64,000 nucleotides of DNA from Natrinema saccharevitans (GCF_001953745.1 NZ_LWLN01000003.1:20961-84960); one strand, 5' to 3'; shown: positions 17,286 to 26,015, counted from the stretch's first letter. A program made the numbers and translations. The notes: generated by a model from the sequence alone, not told the origin.

Positions 17286-17708
17286 ATGGCTGCCGACTCC
17301 GAAGACCGCCGTGTCACGCAACGCGCGAACTACCTCGCTCGCGCAACCGACCTCCGCAAGAGCGAAGCAAGAGCCGTCGCGTGGAGCGAGCGCGGCTATG
17401 CCAACTCCACGATCGGGCGGAAACTCGACACCAGTAAGTCCACCGCGAAGGGGTGGCTCGAGCGCGCCATGGCACAGTACGGCCTCGAGATCGCCGAAGT
17501 CCTCCCGCCGGCCCAACTCGAGCCGCCGCTGTCCGAACCCTCCTACGAGCCCGTCGACGAGACGTATCTGGACGAACTGCAAAGCCGGGCCGACAAACAG
17601 CGGTGGGCTGAGTGCGTCGAACGCAACGCCGACTCGCTGCCCGCCGAGTGGGTCGCGGACGTGATGGAGCGCCTCGAGCAAGAAGGCTACGTGTCGGTCG
17701 GTGACTGA
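17286..17708 (+). CDS. HTH protein of mobile-element type
   Basis: 140 residues from ATG 17286. Residues ~20-60 form an HTH resembling sigma-70 region 4/LuxR-type modules (ARAVAWSERGYANSTIGRKL followed by a recognition helix with TSKSTAKGWL). The C-terminal half is acidic with Leu/Glu helices. It is a likely small transcription regulator. It converges with the exonuclease gene 12 bases downstream. Confidence 0.65.
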   Translation: MAADSEDRRVTQRANYLARATDLRKSEARAVAWSERGYANSTIGRKLDTSKSTAKGWLERAMAQYGLEIAEVLPPAQLEPPLSEPSYEPVDETYLDELQSRADKQRWAECVERNADSLPAEWVADVMERLEQEGYVSVGD

Positions 17709-17720
17709 TTCTACCGTCGG

Positions 17721-18380
17721 TCAGAACGCTTCTCGCGTGCCGAGCCACTCCGACTCGAAGCCGAGCCCGCAGTCGGCGTGATAGATCGCCAGATTCGCTT
17801 CGAGGTCAGTCACGAGGTAGTGGTCGATCACGTCCCGCAACGCCCCAGCGCGCTCGTCGTCGCCGTCGGACAGGGCCGCGAGATACGCCGGGCCGAGTTC
17901 CTCCCCAAAGCGCGTGTTGGTCACCGGCTGGCCGTCCCACTCGGTGACGGGTTCGGGGAAGTCGTAACTCGCGAGGCACTCCTCGAGCTTGGGCCACTTG
18001 TCGCCCGTGCGGTCACAGACGGCTTTCCGGTCGGCGAAGATGTCGATATGAGGCTCGAGGGCGGCGTCGGCGACGACGGGGTCGGCGTCCAGTAGCGACA
18101 GGCGATCGGCCAGAAACTCGAGGTCGAAGTCCTGGCCGTGATAGGAGACCAACGCGTCGGCCCCGCAGTTCTCGACGAACGCCAGCGCGTCGGTGATCGT
18201 CGCGGCCTCGTCGTCCGGGCCGGCCCGATGGAACGGTTCGTACTGGAGTGTCGCATCGGCGCGGTCGTAGACACCGATCCCGACCGAGACCGTTTCGCCC
18301 TTGCTGGCCTTGTAGTGGGTCGTTTCGATGTCGAGCGTCGCAAGCGTCTCGTAGCCGGGATCGTCGCGGTCGTATCGCAT
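17721..18380 (-). CDS. DEDD-type 3'-5' exonuclease domain protein
   Basis: 219 residues from ATG 18380. Motif I is LDIETTHYKA (D-x-E), motif II lies in SYHGQDFDLEFL, and motif III in DVIDHYLVTDLEANL, the DnaQ/RNase H-like exonuclease order. The protein lacks a polymerase domain, so it would degrade or proofread single-stranded nucleic acid, or trim recombination intermediates. Such stand-alone exonucleases are common in haloarchaea and their viruses. Confidence 0.8.
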   Translation of the reverse strand: MRYDRDDPGYETLATLDIETTHYKASKGETVSVGIGVYDRADATLQYEPFHRAGPDDEAATITDALAFVENCGADALVSYHGQDFDLEFLADRLSLLDADPVVADAALEPHIDIFADRKAVCDRTGDKWPKLEECLASYDFPEPVTEWDGQPVTNTRFGEELGPAYLAALSDGDDERAGALRDVIDHYLVTDLEANLAIYHADCGLGFESEWLGTREAF

Positions 18381-18462
18381 AGCTGGATTGTCACGCCGCG
18401 CTAGGAAAAGCGTGTCGGGGACAGGCGGCCCCCGAATCAGTCCACGGACCTCGAGCCGCCGG

Positions 18463-18927
18463 TTAGTAGTTCGATACGTCGGTTTCGATCTCGTAGTCAG
18501 TGACGGTCTGGGGTTCGCCGTCGAGATACGTCGCGTCGAATTTCCACACACGGCCAGCCGAAAGATCGGACGTGTTATCGATCCCTTCGCCGACTTGGGC
18601 TCCATCCTCGTCGAGGAAATACACGCTCACTTCGACATACGACAGTTCCTCCCCGGAGACGTTTTCGAGGCTGCCGGACACGCCGGCATCGTACTGACTG
18701 TTTTGATACCACTCGTGGTCGAGTAGTTCAACGGGATCGCCGCCACTCGAGTCGGTATCGCCGCCGTCGGAGGTGCCGGTGTCGCCGCCGTCCCCGCCGT
18801 CGTCGGTGTCGTTGGTCGATCCTTCTTCGCGGTCGTCGCCGTTGCCGTCGTCGGTTTCGGAGGCACAGCCCGCCAGCCCGAGTGCCAGCGCCGTCCCACC
18901 AGTCGCCAATAGTTTCCGCCGATACAT
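18463..18927 (-). CDS. Tat-exported lipoprotein with FxLYD-like domain
   Basis: 154 residues from ATG 18927 (ATG 18933 adds two). Twin Arg with hydrophobic core (YRRKLLATGGTALALGLAGC) ends in a lipobox Cys, so the protein is exported folded and lipid-anchored outside. A ~45-residue Asp/Gly/Thr spacer follows, then a beta domain (SGSLENVSGEELSYVEVSVY) of the type seen in FxLYD proteins. Role at the cell surface unknown. Confidence 0.8.
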   Translation of the reverse strand: MYRRKLLATGGTALALGLAGCASETDDGNGDDREEGSTNDTDDGGDGGDTGTSDGGDTDSSGGDPVELLDHEWYQNSQYDAGVSGSLENVSGEELSYVEVSVYFLDEDGAQVGEGIDNTSDLSAGRVWKFDATYLDGEPQTVTDYEIETDVSNY

Positions 18928-19118
18928 ATCCACGCAGTGGAGTGTCTGTTACATAAGCATGTCGTGTACTGTCTGTGGGTCCGATTCGCCCGGTTTCGAA
19001 GCCCTCACCTAGCCGAGCCGCCCGTCTGTCGGGATAGCACTTATCCGTATAATTCACATATCCAATAGTATAGGATTCGGGCGACTCGTCCCCACGAGCC
19101 CGCCGGAATCGACAGCCT

Positions 19119-19403
19119 ATGAGTCACGCACAACAGCCGCCGACCGAGGACGTATCGACGCGCCAGCGCGACCCGCTGGCCGCCTGCGGGGCCGGCGAGG
19201 TCCTGCGGTGTGAACATCCCGAGACGGGGTGGGTGTGGTACTACGCCCGCGAACACGGCGTCGTTCGCAAATACCACGCCTACCACGGGTTCGATCCCCA
19301 GATCGTCTCGCGGACCGAGATGGCCGAGACCGTCGGCCGCGAGGGTGTGGTTTCGCGGGCCGTCGGGGAGGGGCAGCTAGATGTACTGCGGGGGCGAGCA
19401 TGA
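19119..19403 (+). CDS. Unknown 94-aa protein, first gene of a coupled cluster
   Basis: Hydrophilic, with Trp/Tyr-rich strands in the middle (TGWVWYYAREHGVVRKYHAY), no Cys cluster or membrane segment. The stop overlaps the next ATG by 4 bases. It opens a run of eleven plus-strand genes with overlapping ends. Function unknown. Confidence 0.55.
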   Translation: MSHAQQPPTEDVSTRQRDPLAACGAGEVLRCEHPETGWVWYYAREHGVVRKYHAYHGFDPQIVSRTEMAETVGREGVVSRAVGEGQLDVLRGRA

Positions 19404-19933
19404 GTGAATCCGAGACCGAACGCGAGTGGCCCGACTACAGCCCGCTTCGAGAGGTTGTGATCGACGCGGACGGGATGCTGGCACTCGACTTCCCCGCTCG
19501 AGTCGGTGCGCGGCCGTTCGTGACCTACGAGGACGGCACATGGCGCGGTGTGAGTGTCGGGCCGTTCGATTCGACCGACGATGGCGAGACGGTCATGACG
19601 ACGACCGATCTTGACGTAGATGGGCAGACGGTCCGCGAGTGGCTCGAAGATGCGCGTATCGTCCAACTCCGATCGGTCCAAGACACGCCACTCGAGGGCT
19701 ACGACGACTGGGTGTACCGTGGGGTCGGGGAACCGGGCGAACCGGTCGAATCGGCCAGCGAGTACGACCCCATCGAGATTTCCGACCGCCAGCGGGAGCG
19801 GTTCGAATCGGTCCGCGAGGAGTGGACCGACGACCACCTGCCGGCCCCGAGCGACGACCAAGTACTGAAGGGGTTGCTCGACACGAAAGAAGCGGCCGCC
19901 GAGGGCTACTACGACGACGGTGATTCGCCATGA
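19400..19933 (+). CDS. Unknown 177-aa acidic protein
   Basis: ATG at 19400 overlaps the previous stop by four bases. It has a beta-rich N-terminal half and a helical, Glu/Arg-rich C-terminal half. It ends in DDGDSP: codons GGT GAT form a weak ribosome-binding site for the next overlapping gene. No family recognised. Confidence 0.6.
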   Translation: MSESETEREWPDYSPLREVVIDADGMLALDFPARVGARPFVTYEDGTWRGVSVGPFDSTDDGETVMTTTDLDVDGQTVREWLEDARIVQLRSVQDTPLEGYDDWVYRGVGEPGEPVESASEYDPIEISDRQRERFESVREEWTDDHLPAPSDDQVLKGLLDTKEAAAEGYYDDGDSP

Positions 19934-20106
19934 CCGACTACCCCGACCCGGCCGGCGTCGACGTTCGCCGCGGCGAGATTGACGCGGGCGGCACGACCCA
20001 CGACGGGTGGGTTGCGGCCTTCGACGGGACCGAAGCGGTCGGTATCAGTCGCGAGGACGCATTAAAACGACTCGTCACGGCCGTCGCACAGGAGGGGCAG
20101 CTATGA
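19930..20106 (+). CDS. Unknown 58-aa protein
   Basis: Overlaps both neighbours by four bases (ATGA type). Contains a beta-hairpin pattern followed by a helix (SREDALKRLVTAVAQE). It is too short for a family assignment; its placement in the coupled array supports translation. HicB-like small folds have a similar strand-strand-helix plan, but this is only a resemblance. Confidence 0.55.
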   Translation: MTDYPDPAGVDVRRGEIDAGGTTHDGWVAAFDGTEAVGISREDALKRLVTAVAQEGQL

Positions 20107-20492
20107 CCAACGACGAGACACTCCAAGAGCTACAGGACACGCTCGACGAAATCAAGGACCGCTGGCAACGCGGCGAGACCATGGAGCTACCCGGCCCGAT
20201 CGAACGGGCGCGGTCGCTGGCCGCCGATCTCGAGGGTGGCGACGACGACCACGACCGCGAGGACTGCATTCGCGGGACCGTCATGGTCGAAGACTGCTAC
20301 CCGCGCGAGGAACTCCACGAGCGGGCGCTGGACGACGCCGCCAGCGGTCTCGCGGAGTTTGGCGTCACACCCGCCGAGGCGTCGATCCGGTGGGCGATGG
20401 TCGAGGACGGCGTGTTGCACTACAAGGTCGAACACGAGGCCATTCCGCCGATCGACTACGGGCGGCCGATCCCCGACGGTGACTCGCCATGA
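20103..20492 (+). CDS. Unknown 129-aa protein
   Basis: N-terminal helix (ETLQELQDTLDEIKDRWQRG), then an acidic linker and a C-terminal alpha/beta part with two Cys (DCIRGTVMVEDCYPREEL). It ends with the same DGDSP residues as the gene two positions earlier, so the coding DNA before the next start is nearly identical at both junctions. Unknown function. Confidence 0.6.
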   Translation: MTNDETLQELQDTLDEIKDRWQRGETMELPGPIERARSLAADLEGGDDDHDREDCIRGTVMVEDCYPREELHERALDDAASGLAEFGVTPAEASIRWAMVEDGVLHYKVEHEAIPPIDYGRPIPDGDSP

Positions 20493-20731
20493 CCACCCCA
20501 CTCGGCGCGACCGACGCCGTCGTGCGGGCCGACTGCGAGGCGTGTCCGTGGACTCACGAACGGGCGCTCACGGCCGGCGACGACCTCTCGGCCGAGGACA
20601 ACCAGGAGATCGCCGCTCGACTCGCCCGGGCCCACGAACACCGCTGTCCCGAGAGTGGCGAGGAGTGGGCCGCAACCGTCGCCGTCGACGTGGCGATCGA
20701 CGCGACCGGAGGTGAGCCCGATGCCCGGTGA
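20489..20731 (+). CDS. Small zinc-knuckle protein, 80 aa
   Basis: Has Cys-x2-Cys near the start (RADCEACPWTHE) and a His/Cys pair later (HEHRCPES), together a likely C2HC zinc site, with helices between. Overlaps the preceding gene by four bases and the next by eleven. Probably a small nucleic-acid-binding or adaptor protein. Confidence 0.6.
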   Translation: MTTPLGATDAVVRADCEACPWTHERALTAGDDLSAEDNQEIAARLARAHEHRCPESGEEWAATVAVDVAIDATGGEPDAR

Positions 20732-20837
20732 GACGTGCTCGACCTGTGGCCTCGAGAAGATCGGTGGGCGCTGTCTGACCCGCTGGTGTGCGGATCGGCA
20801 CTCATCGGTCGATCGGATCCTCGGGGGTGACGACTAA
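20721..20837 (+). CDS. 38-aa zinc-ribbon miniprotein
   Basis: Four Cys in CSTCGLEKIGGRC...WC plus a nearby His make a minimal zinc knuckle. ATG at 20721 follows a GGAGGTGA element in the previous gene; the stop is one base before the next ATG. Its existence rests on cysteine pattern and coupling. Confidence 0.55.
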   Translation: MPGETCSTCGLEKIGGRCLTRWCADRHSSVDRILGGDD

Positions 20838-20838
20838 G

Positions 20839-21900
20839 ATGTCCCCGAACAACAACCGAAGAAGCCGCGCTGTGGCGACGAGCCTCTTCGCAAGTCGCGA
20901 TGCACCGACCGACGCCCTCGAGCAGTGGGTCGACGGCCTACCGCGAGACCACAACGTCGAGATTCGGAACGAAACCCACCGGATCGTCGATTCGGGGCAG
21001 CAGCTTGGCTGGGCCGAACCGATCCTCGAGCCGATCGGCCCCGCGTCGCCGGCCGGCCACCGGAGTGGAACCTGTTTCGAGGTCGAGAGTACCGAAATGC
21101 GCGAGGCGTGTGTTGAGTCAATCGGTGCGTATCTCGAGACCGACGCCGTCGTTCACGAGGTTCGCCACCAGCGAAACGCCTACCACACGGATCTGGTGTA
21201 TGCCGATATCGACCCCGATGCACTCGAGCGACGAACGCGTGCCTTCGGCAGCGAGGAGCCGTTACACGATCCGCTCCAGCGGTTCAAGACGTGGTGGTAC
21301 ATCTACGAACACGGCCCGAAGCCAAAGCCCGAGGCGGTCGAGAACGGTCTCTATAGCGACGCGCGGAAGAACCGGAAACACATCACGTGGCTGTTGAACA
21401 ACGGCTATCTCGCGCTCTCGGCGACCGACTGTCTGACCGCAGTAATGCCGCCGTCGATCGCCAACCTCCATGCCGTCGAGTTGAAGCGCCGCGATTGGGA
21501 AACCGCCCTCGAGCAAGCCGCTCGAGCGCGGCGCTGCGAGGCGAAGGCAAAGCCGTTCGCCTTGCCGACCTACCAGTACGATCGGTGGGGCTACGCCGAC
21601 TACGCGTGGGTCGCCCTGGATGCGGGGGCGATCGGCCCGGCTCTCGAGCACGCCGACCGGTTCCGCGAGGAGGGTGTCGGATTGCTCGCGATCGCCGAAG
21701 GCGGGACGGTCGTCTCACATATCGACGCCGAGCATCGGCCCCGGGGCCGGTACACCCGTGACCGCGCCTACGTCGAAAGTGAGGTGTGGGATCGGATCGA
21801 CGCGGCCGAGTGCGTTCAAGCGTCCGAGGATGGGTCCGACGGCGAAGGGGCACAAGCGACGCTTGGGCTCGTCACGGACGGCAGCGGAGGTGAGTCGTAG
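20839..21900 (+). CDS. Probable PD-(D/E)XK nuclease-like protein
   Basis: 353 residues from ATG 20839. Near residue 212 a strand reads AVELKRRDWETALEQAARA, the E-x-K core of PD-(D/E)XK enzymes with the downstream helix. It is followed by alternating strands (YADYAWVALDAG, GVGLLAIAEGGTVVSHI), the layout of that fold; the N-terminal half contains a helix-turn-helix-like segment (ITWLLNNGYLALSATD). The first acidic residue of the active site may be the Asp in SATDCL. Substrate unknown; a DNA repair, restriction or resolvase role is possible. Confidence 0.55.
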   Translation: MSPNNNRRSRAVATSLFASRDAPTDALEQWVDGLPRDHNVEIRNETHRIVDSGQQLGWAEPILEPIGPASPAGHRSGTCFEVESTEMREACVESIGAYLETDAVVHEVRHQRNAYHTDLVYADIDPDALERRTRAFGSEEPLHDPLQRFKTWWYIYEHGPKPKPEAVENGLYSDARKNRKHITWLLNNGYLALSATDCLTAVMPPSIANLHAVELKRRDWETALEQAARARRCEAKAKPFALPTYQYDRWGYADYAWVALDAGAIGPALEHADRFREEGVGLLAIAEGGTVVSHIDAEHRPRGRYTRDRAYVESEVWDRIDAAECVQASEDGSDGEGAQATLGLVTDGSGGES

Positions 21901-22097
21901 TGTCGACGCAACCCAGCGCCCGCAACGACTCCGCAGCGGACGGCCCCGAGCGCGTGACCGTCCGGCTGTACGGCGACGACCAGACGACGCTCGAGGCGCT
22001 CGTCGACGGGCCGTTCGAAAACCAGTCCGAAGCGATCCGCGAAGGGCTGCGACAGCTCGCCGCCGCGGAACTCGAGGACGGTGATCCCGATGGGTGA
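21900..22097 (+). CDS. Ribbon-helix-helix protein
   Basis: 65 residues from a GTG that overlaps the preceding stop. RVTVRLYGDD is the beta strand and TTLEALVDG and NQSEAIREGLRQL are the two helices of a CopG/Arc-type RHH dimer. It is a probable DNA-binding autoregulator of the cluster or an antitoxin-like protein. No toxin partner is obvious downstream. Confidence 0.75.
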   Translation: MSTQPSARNDSAADGPERVTVRLYGDDQTTLEALVDGPFENQSEAIREGLRQLAAAELEDGDPDG

Positions 22098-22332
22098 CGA
22101 CGAGTCGGTCCCGACGCCGGCCGAAAGCGAACTGACGGGCACCCTCGAGACGGTCGCCGAGACCGAGACGGCCTACTGCCGGCTGTGTGACGAGCCCGTT
22201 ATCAGCAGTGCAGACGACTGGGGCGAGGTCCTCGAGGCGCTGGCCGAACACGGCATCGAGGACCACGACCTGCCCGAGGACGAGCCCTGGACGAACGAGA
22301 TGCTGGCCGCGGAGCGTGATCCCGATGGGTGA
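22090..22332 (+). CDS. Small CxxC protein, 80 aa
   Basis: Start ATG 22090 (a GTG at 22081 is the alternative) inside the junction GATCCCGATGGGTGA, which recurs at the next junction. One CRLCDEP knuckle near residue 36 with His ligands later (EHGIEDHDL) suggests a CCHH-like zinc site. Acidic C terminus. Unknown role. Confidence 0.55.
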   Translation: MGDDESVPTPAESELTGTLETVAETETAYCRLCDEPVISSADDWGEVLEALAEHGIEDHDLPEDEPWTNEMLAAERDPDG

Positions 22333-22708
22333 CCTGCAACTTCGCGACGAGACGACTACCCACGATCGGGGCGGGATGACGCGGAAACTCGTCTACAACG
22401 TACCCGCGCCGTGGCTGCTCCACGGGCTGTTCCGAACCGGGGCCTACGTCTCTCACCACAGAGGCCGAGCGACCATCGACGTGGCCCTCGAGCATAATGG
22501 CGGCTACGCAAGCGGGTTGCTCGTCCCGACCGACGGCGTCCCGGCCGGCGAGTGGTCGTTCGAGGAGTACTTCTCCGGCGGCCCGACGCGCCCCTTCGAC
22601 AAGGCGGCGATCACCTTCCGCCCCGATATCCACGACGTCGACGCGGTCGTCCCCGCAGTCGATCGGGCCGCCGAGTGGGCCGCCGAGATTCGAGGTGAGA
22701 GACAGTGA
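22325..22708 (+). CDS. Unknown 127-aa protein
   Basis: ATG 22325 lies within the repeated junction element GATCCCGATGGGTGA. Beta-rich centre (KLVYNVPAPWLLHGLFRTGA) and a final helix. The end (GGTGAGAGACAGTGA) carries a ribosome-binding element for the overlapping GTG of the next gene. Function unknown. Confidence 0.55.
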   Translation: MGDLQLRDETTTHDRGGMTRKLVYNVPAPWLLHGLFRTGAYVSHHRGRATIDVALEHNGGYASGLLVPTDGVPAGEWSFEEYFSGGPTRPFDKAAITFRPDIHDVDAVVPAVDRAAEWAAEIRGERQ

Positions 22709-23613
22709 CCGATCCTGACCAAACGCAGATCGATCCGTTCCGCGAGTTGAACCGCTACGACGATCGCACCGAAGACTGGCGCTCGAGTACCGTCTACGAG
22801 TCGCCACGCCGGACGGTCGCCAACGGCTGGGCGAAGTTCCACGCCGACCGCGGCTGTGGGTCAGACCGCGTGTACTACGTCGAGGGCAGCGGCTCGGTCG
22901 CCTCGAGCGACACGTACGACTACGATCTTCGGTGTTGGTCGTGTGGCTACCGCGTCGACGAGGACGCGGTGCTGTTCGTCGGTGGTGAGTGGTTCCGGGA
23001 ATACGGCTGGCGACACTTCGGCCGGCCGGTAGACGACCTTTCGATCCCGGCCGACCGCGTCCTCGATCTCGGTCCCGATCCCGACCAGAACGAGCTGATC
23101 CGTGCGTTGAATCTGACTCGGATCGAGCGGAAGGCGAGTGTCTTCGGGCTGAGCTTCGGCAACGAATCGTACGACGACTGCGAGGACTGTGGTCAGGAGA
23201 CGTTTCTGCTCTTCGACGGACGGTGTCGGATGTGCTACGACGGTGAGTGGACCGACCGGATGCAACAGACGCTCGACGCCGCCGAGCGATCCATCCGAGA
23301 ACGAAACGGGTCGTTCGTCCACCGGCTCGAGGACCAGATCGACCCGCTGTCGATCAAGGGTCGGGCCTTCGAGGACAAAATCCTCTGGCGACGACACGAC
23401 GCTGAGCCCGTCCCGAAGCTGGTCGAAGTCACGCAGTGTCTTACCGACGACTCGGACGGCCACTGGGAGTACGTCCTGACGGACATGGCGCATACCCGCG
23501 AGTGGCGGTATCACGAGGACGACCTCGCCGACTGTTTCTGGGACACCGGCCTCTACAACGGCGACCACGACGACCGGATTCGGGACGTGTGGGAGCGAGT
23601 TCGTGACGACTGA
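22705..23613 (+). CDS. Zinc-finger unknown protein, 302 aa
   Basis: GTG start overlaps the previous stop. Two Cys pairs: RCWSCGYRVDE near residue 73 and CEDCGQETF...CRMC about residues 155-172. The rest is Trp/Tyr-rich alpha/beta. The last ~70 residues are strongly acidic. It closes the eleven-gene array. Zinc-stabilised nucleic-acid-binding is likely; nothing more specific can be said. Confidence 0.6.
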   Translation: MTDPDQTQIDPFRELNRYDDRTEDWRSSTVYESPRRTVANGWAKFHADRGCGSDRVYYVEGSGSVASSDTYDYDLRCWSCGYRVDEDAVLFVGGEWFREYGWRHFGRPVDDLSIPADRVLDLGPDPDQNELIRALNLTRIERKASVFGLSFGNESYDDCEDCGQETFLLFDGRCRMCYDGEWTDRMQQTLDAAERSIRERNGSFVHRLEDQIDPLSIKGRAFEDKILWRRHDAEPVPKLVEVTQCLTDDSDGHWEYVLTDMAHTREWRYHEDDLADCFWDTGLYNGDHDDRIRDVWERVRDD

Positions 23614-23793
23614 ACCACTACGTTTCGGATCCCAACGCAGTTCGATTGGTCAGCGGGACCACCCAACGGACTAAGGACGACTAAGCGAATCGGCCGGTTC
23701 TCTGGGGGCTATAGACCGTCTCGCGAGGTCTTCAATCGTCTATATACGGATCCACGCCACGCTTAAGGTCGGACTCGCCCCGGGTCGGACTGC

Positions 23794-23895
23794 ATGAACG
23801 GACTGATATACGGATTCAGTATCGGCTTTGGTAGCGTCGTTGCACAAGCCGTGATTCGGATACTATGGTGGTGGTATACCGACAGGGAGCAGTAG
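23794..23895 (+). CDS. 33-residue membrane peptide
   Basis: Reads MNGLIYGFSIGFGSVVAQAV then IRILWWWYTDREQ: one hydrophobic helix with a Trp-rich interface and a polar tail. Upstream DNA has two copies of GGTCGGACT, the second ending two bases before the ATG. It is the second tiny membrane peptide in the window. Evidence is the pattern only. Confidence 0.45.
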   Translation: MNGLIYGFSIGFGSVVAQAVIRILWWWYTDREQ

Positions 23896-23940
23896 GATGA
23901 ACGGCCGCAGAATCTGGCCGGCGAGTATGGCCAGTAGCCG

Positions 23941-24417
23941 CTATGCGTACCGGAGTCCTTCCTGTATCCGGGTGTTGGCGTGAGTGAAAATCGCCACCGC
24001 AAGGAGCATCGAAAACGCGACGATGTAGGTCGATGCTCGAGTCGGGCTATATGTAACACCGATTAGGCTCGCAGACGCGACCGAGACTCCCGTAGCGAGC
24101 GAGATGGTGACGAGTTGGAACGACGTTGTGACGATAACCGTGATCGCACCAATGACAACTGCATTGGTGATCTTATTCCGCTCCGAGAGGACCTCAACAG
24201 GACCCGCATTCGTACGGAGCGGAACCGTTATTCGATCCATTATCATATCGCCGCTGGCTCTGATTTTGCTAAGATCAAAGGGGCCGAACCCACAGAGGTC
24301 ACACAGCGTGTTGACCGCGATCAGGAGGAGGCTGAACAGCATCGTAGCATGGAGCCCTCCCAACAACAACGTCCGGAACGTAGCTACCACCTGCCGGTAC
24401 ATTTCAAACTGATCCAT
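23941..24417 (-). CDS. Four-TM small membrane protein
   Basis: 158 residues with hydrophobic stretches at about 17-36, 75-100, 103-122 and 128-150, and a basic C terminus. No recognised family; it lies downstream of the parA operon on the same strand but is separated by 73 bases, so it may have its own promoter. Confidence 0.6.
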   Translation of the reverse strand: MDQFEMYRQVVATFRTLLLGGLHATMLFSLLLIAVNTLCDLCGFGPFDLSKIRASGDMIMDRITVPLRTNAGPVEVLSERNKITNAVVIGAITVIVTTSFQLVTISLATGVSVASASLIGVTYSPTRASTYIVAFSMLLAVAIFTHANTRIQEGLRYA

Positions 24418-24490
24418 AGGTGAATGTCAACATCTACGACTAAAAGATCAACGGCGAGGTAAGGGGCCGAGTTTGATCACGTACCGCGGA

Positions 24491-24940
24491 TCATCCCATC
24501 TCTCGTCGCTTCTCTTTCAGCCGCTCGGGGAACTCATCGAGGCGCTCAATCGCGACCTCGAGGACGATATCGTGAATTTCTCGGAGTTCGTCGTCCCGAA
24601 TCCCTTCCTCTCGGAGGTTCGGCGTGAGTTCCATGTCGAGTTTGTCCTCGAACTCGGTCCACGTCTCCTCGCGAGCGTACAGCGGACTCTGTTTCACCTC
24701 GTCGTAGGGGAACGCTGGCCCCGTCTCGGTCGGATCCGGCGCGCTGTCATCCCCGTCACTCGAGACCGTACTGGTTGATTGGTCACGTGTCGACGGGGAG
24801 CTGTCGGAGTCGTCCGTCGACGAGTCAGACATCGCCTCCTCAATCGCGGTGTCGGTCGGTTGCTCGTCGCTCGAGTCCTGTTCATCGTCCGGCTCCTCGT
24901 CAGCGTCGGGTGCCGGCTCACCAAGGTCGAAGTCCGTCAT
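24491..24940 (-). CDS. Acidic partner of ParA
   Basis: 149 residues; ATG 24940 overlaps the parA stop (ATGA), so the two are translated together. The N-terminal half is a disordered Asp/Ser/Glu/Thr tract; the C-terminal half is helical with LREEGIRDDELREIHDIVL and a Lys/Arg-rich end. In plasmid partition operons the small gene after parA usually encodes the centromere-binding ParB analogue. No RHH or HTH could be assigned with certainty, so DNA binding is inferred from position. Confidence 0.6.
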   Translation of the reverse strand: MTDFDLGEPAPDADEEPDDEQDSSDEQPTDTAIEEAMSDSSTDDSDSSPSTRDQSTSTVSSDGDDSAPDPTETGPAFPYDEVKQSPLYAREETWTEFEDKLDMELTPNLREEGIRDDELREIHDIVLEVAIERLDEFPERLKEKRREMG

Positions 24941-25902
24941 TGGACGATTCCTCCGTGTTCGATGATATCCGCGATCTGGCCGAAGTACTCGAGCTGTGGG
25001 TTCTCCGGATCGTAGGCCGTCAACGGCTGGCGATTCTCGTAGGCGTCCCCGATCGCGCCAGTGTGTCGAATCGGCGGCTTCGGCGGGTCGATCTCACCCG
25101 CATCGATCGCGTTCCATTCGTCCGGCCGGATCCGAGCAAACGGCGGGATGTGGTTATCCAGCACCGTCTCGAGGTCATAGTCGTCCGAGAGTGTTCCCTG
25201 CTGGGCGTCGACGCCGTCGCGACCGGCCAGCAGGTAACTCGCGAAACTCTCCTGCGTGTTCATCGCCTCAAGCAGCTTCCGGTCCTTGGTCTGGTGGTCG
25301 ATTCGCGCCGAGAGGTCGTTCGGGACCGTCGCGAGGATCTCGAACTCGCCCGGAAGTTGGGCCCGGATCGGTGCAACCAGCCGCGTCGCCGTCTCTCGAA
25401 GGCCGTTCAGGGCTTCGGGAGCCGGCATGAGCGGGAGGATCGCGTTGGGCGCTGCGACCACTGCGTTATTCGTGAGCTTGTTCCGAGTCCCCGGCACGTC
25501 GAACAGCATGTAGTCGTACTGCTCGCCGAGATGCTTGTCGACGAGTTCCTGTTTGACCTTTAAGTCCGAGGCCAGCACCGAGTCTTTCGACAGTTCGTCG
25601 GTGACATCGTCGAGGTTCAGCGACGGGACGAAATTGAACCCGTGGCCGGGATTCTTCACGATCGCGTCGAGCGTTGCATCCCCGAGCAAGACGTCCGAAA
25701 GATCGGTCGCCGATTCGTTCTCACGGGTGTAGTAGCCAAGTCCCGTCGAGAGGTGGCCGGCCGGATCGAGGTCGACGACTAACACGTCGTGGTCGCGGAA
25801 GTCGCCGAGGATCCCGCCGAGGGTGCTTGCAAACGTACTCTTTCCGAATCCCCCTTTCAGCATGGGGAGACAAACGGCTCGTGGTGTGTGATCGGCTGCC
25901 AT
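24937..25902 (-). CDS. parA: ParA-family partition ATPase
   Basis: 321 residues from ATG 25902; an upstream in-frame start would run into the AT-rich leader. Deviant Walker A KGGFGKST (residues 16-23), a Walker A' region VLVVDLDPAGHLST (~43-56) and Walker B in MLFDVPGT (~130) identify the MinD/ParA family. It would pattern on the nucleoid and move plasmid copies. A 68-bp array of 9-bp repeats 114 bases upstream is the probable centromere/operator. Confidence 0.9.
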   Translation of the reverse strand: MAADHTPRAVCLPMLKGGFGKSTFASTLGGILGDFRDHDVLVVDLDPAGHLSTGLGYYTRENESATDLSDVLLGDATLDAIVKNPGHGFNFVPSLNLDDVTDELSKDSVLASDLKVKQELVDKHLGEQYDYMLFDVPGTRNKLTNNAVVAAPNAILPLMPAPEALNGLRETATRLVAPIRAQLPGEFEILATVPNDLSARIDHQTKDRKLLEAMNTQESFASYLLAGRDGVDAQQGTLSDDYDLETVLDNHIPPFARIRPDEWNAIDAGEIDPPKPPIRHTGAIGDAYENRQPLTAYDPENPQLEYFGQIADIIEHGGIVQ

Positions 25903-26015
25903 TGTGTGACTCCGCCCGCCGCAGCGACGGTCGCGAAACCGATCGGCTGTGTCGGCAGGCAATCCGAACATTCCGCCCACCCTACTTATTTCCACCGGGG
26001 CCAGTTGGCTCGGGT

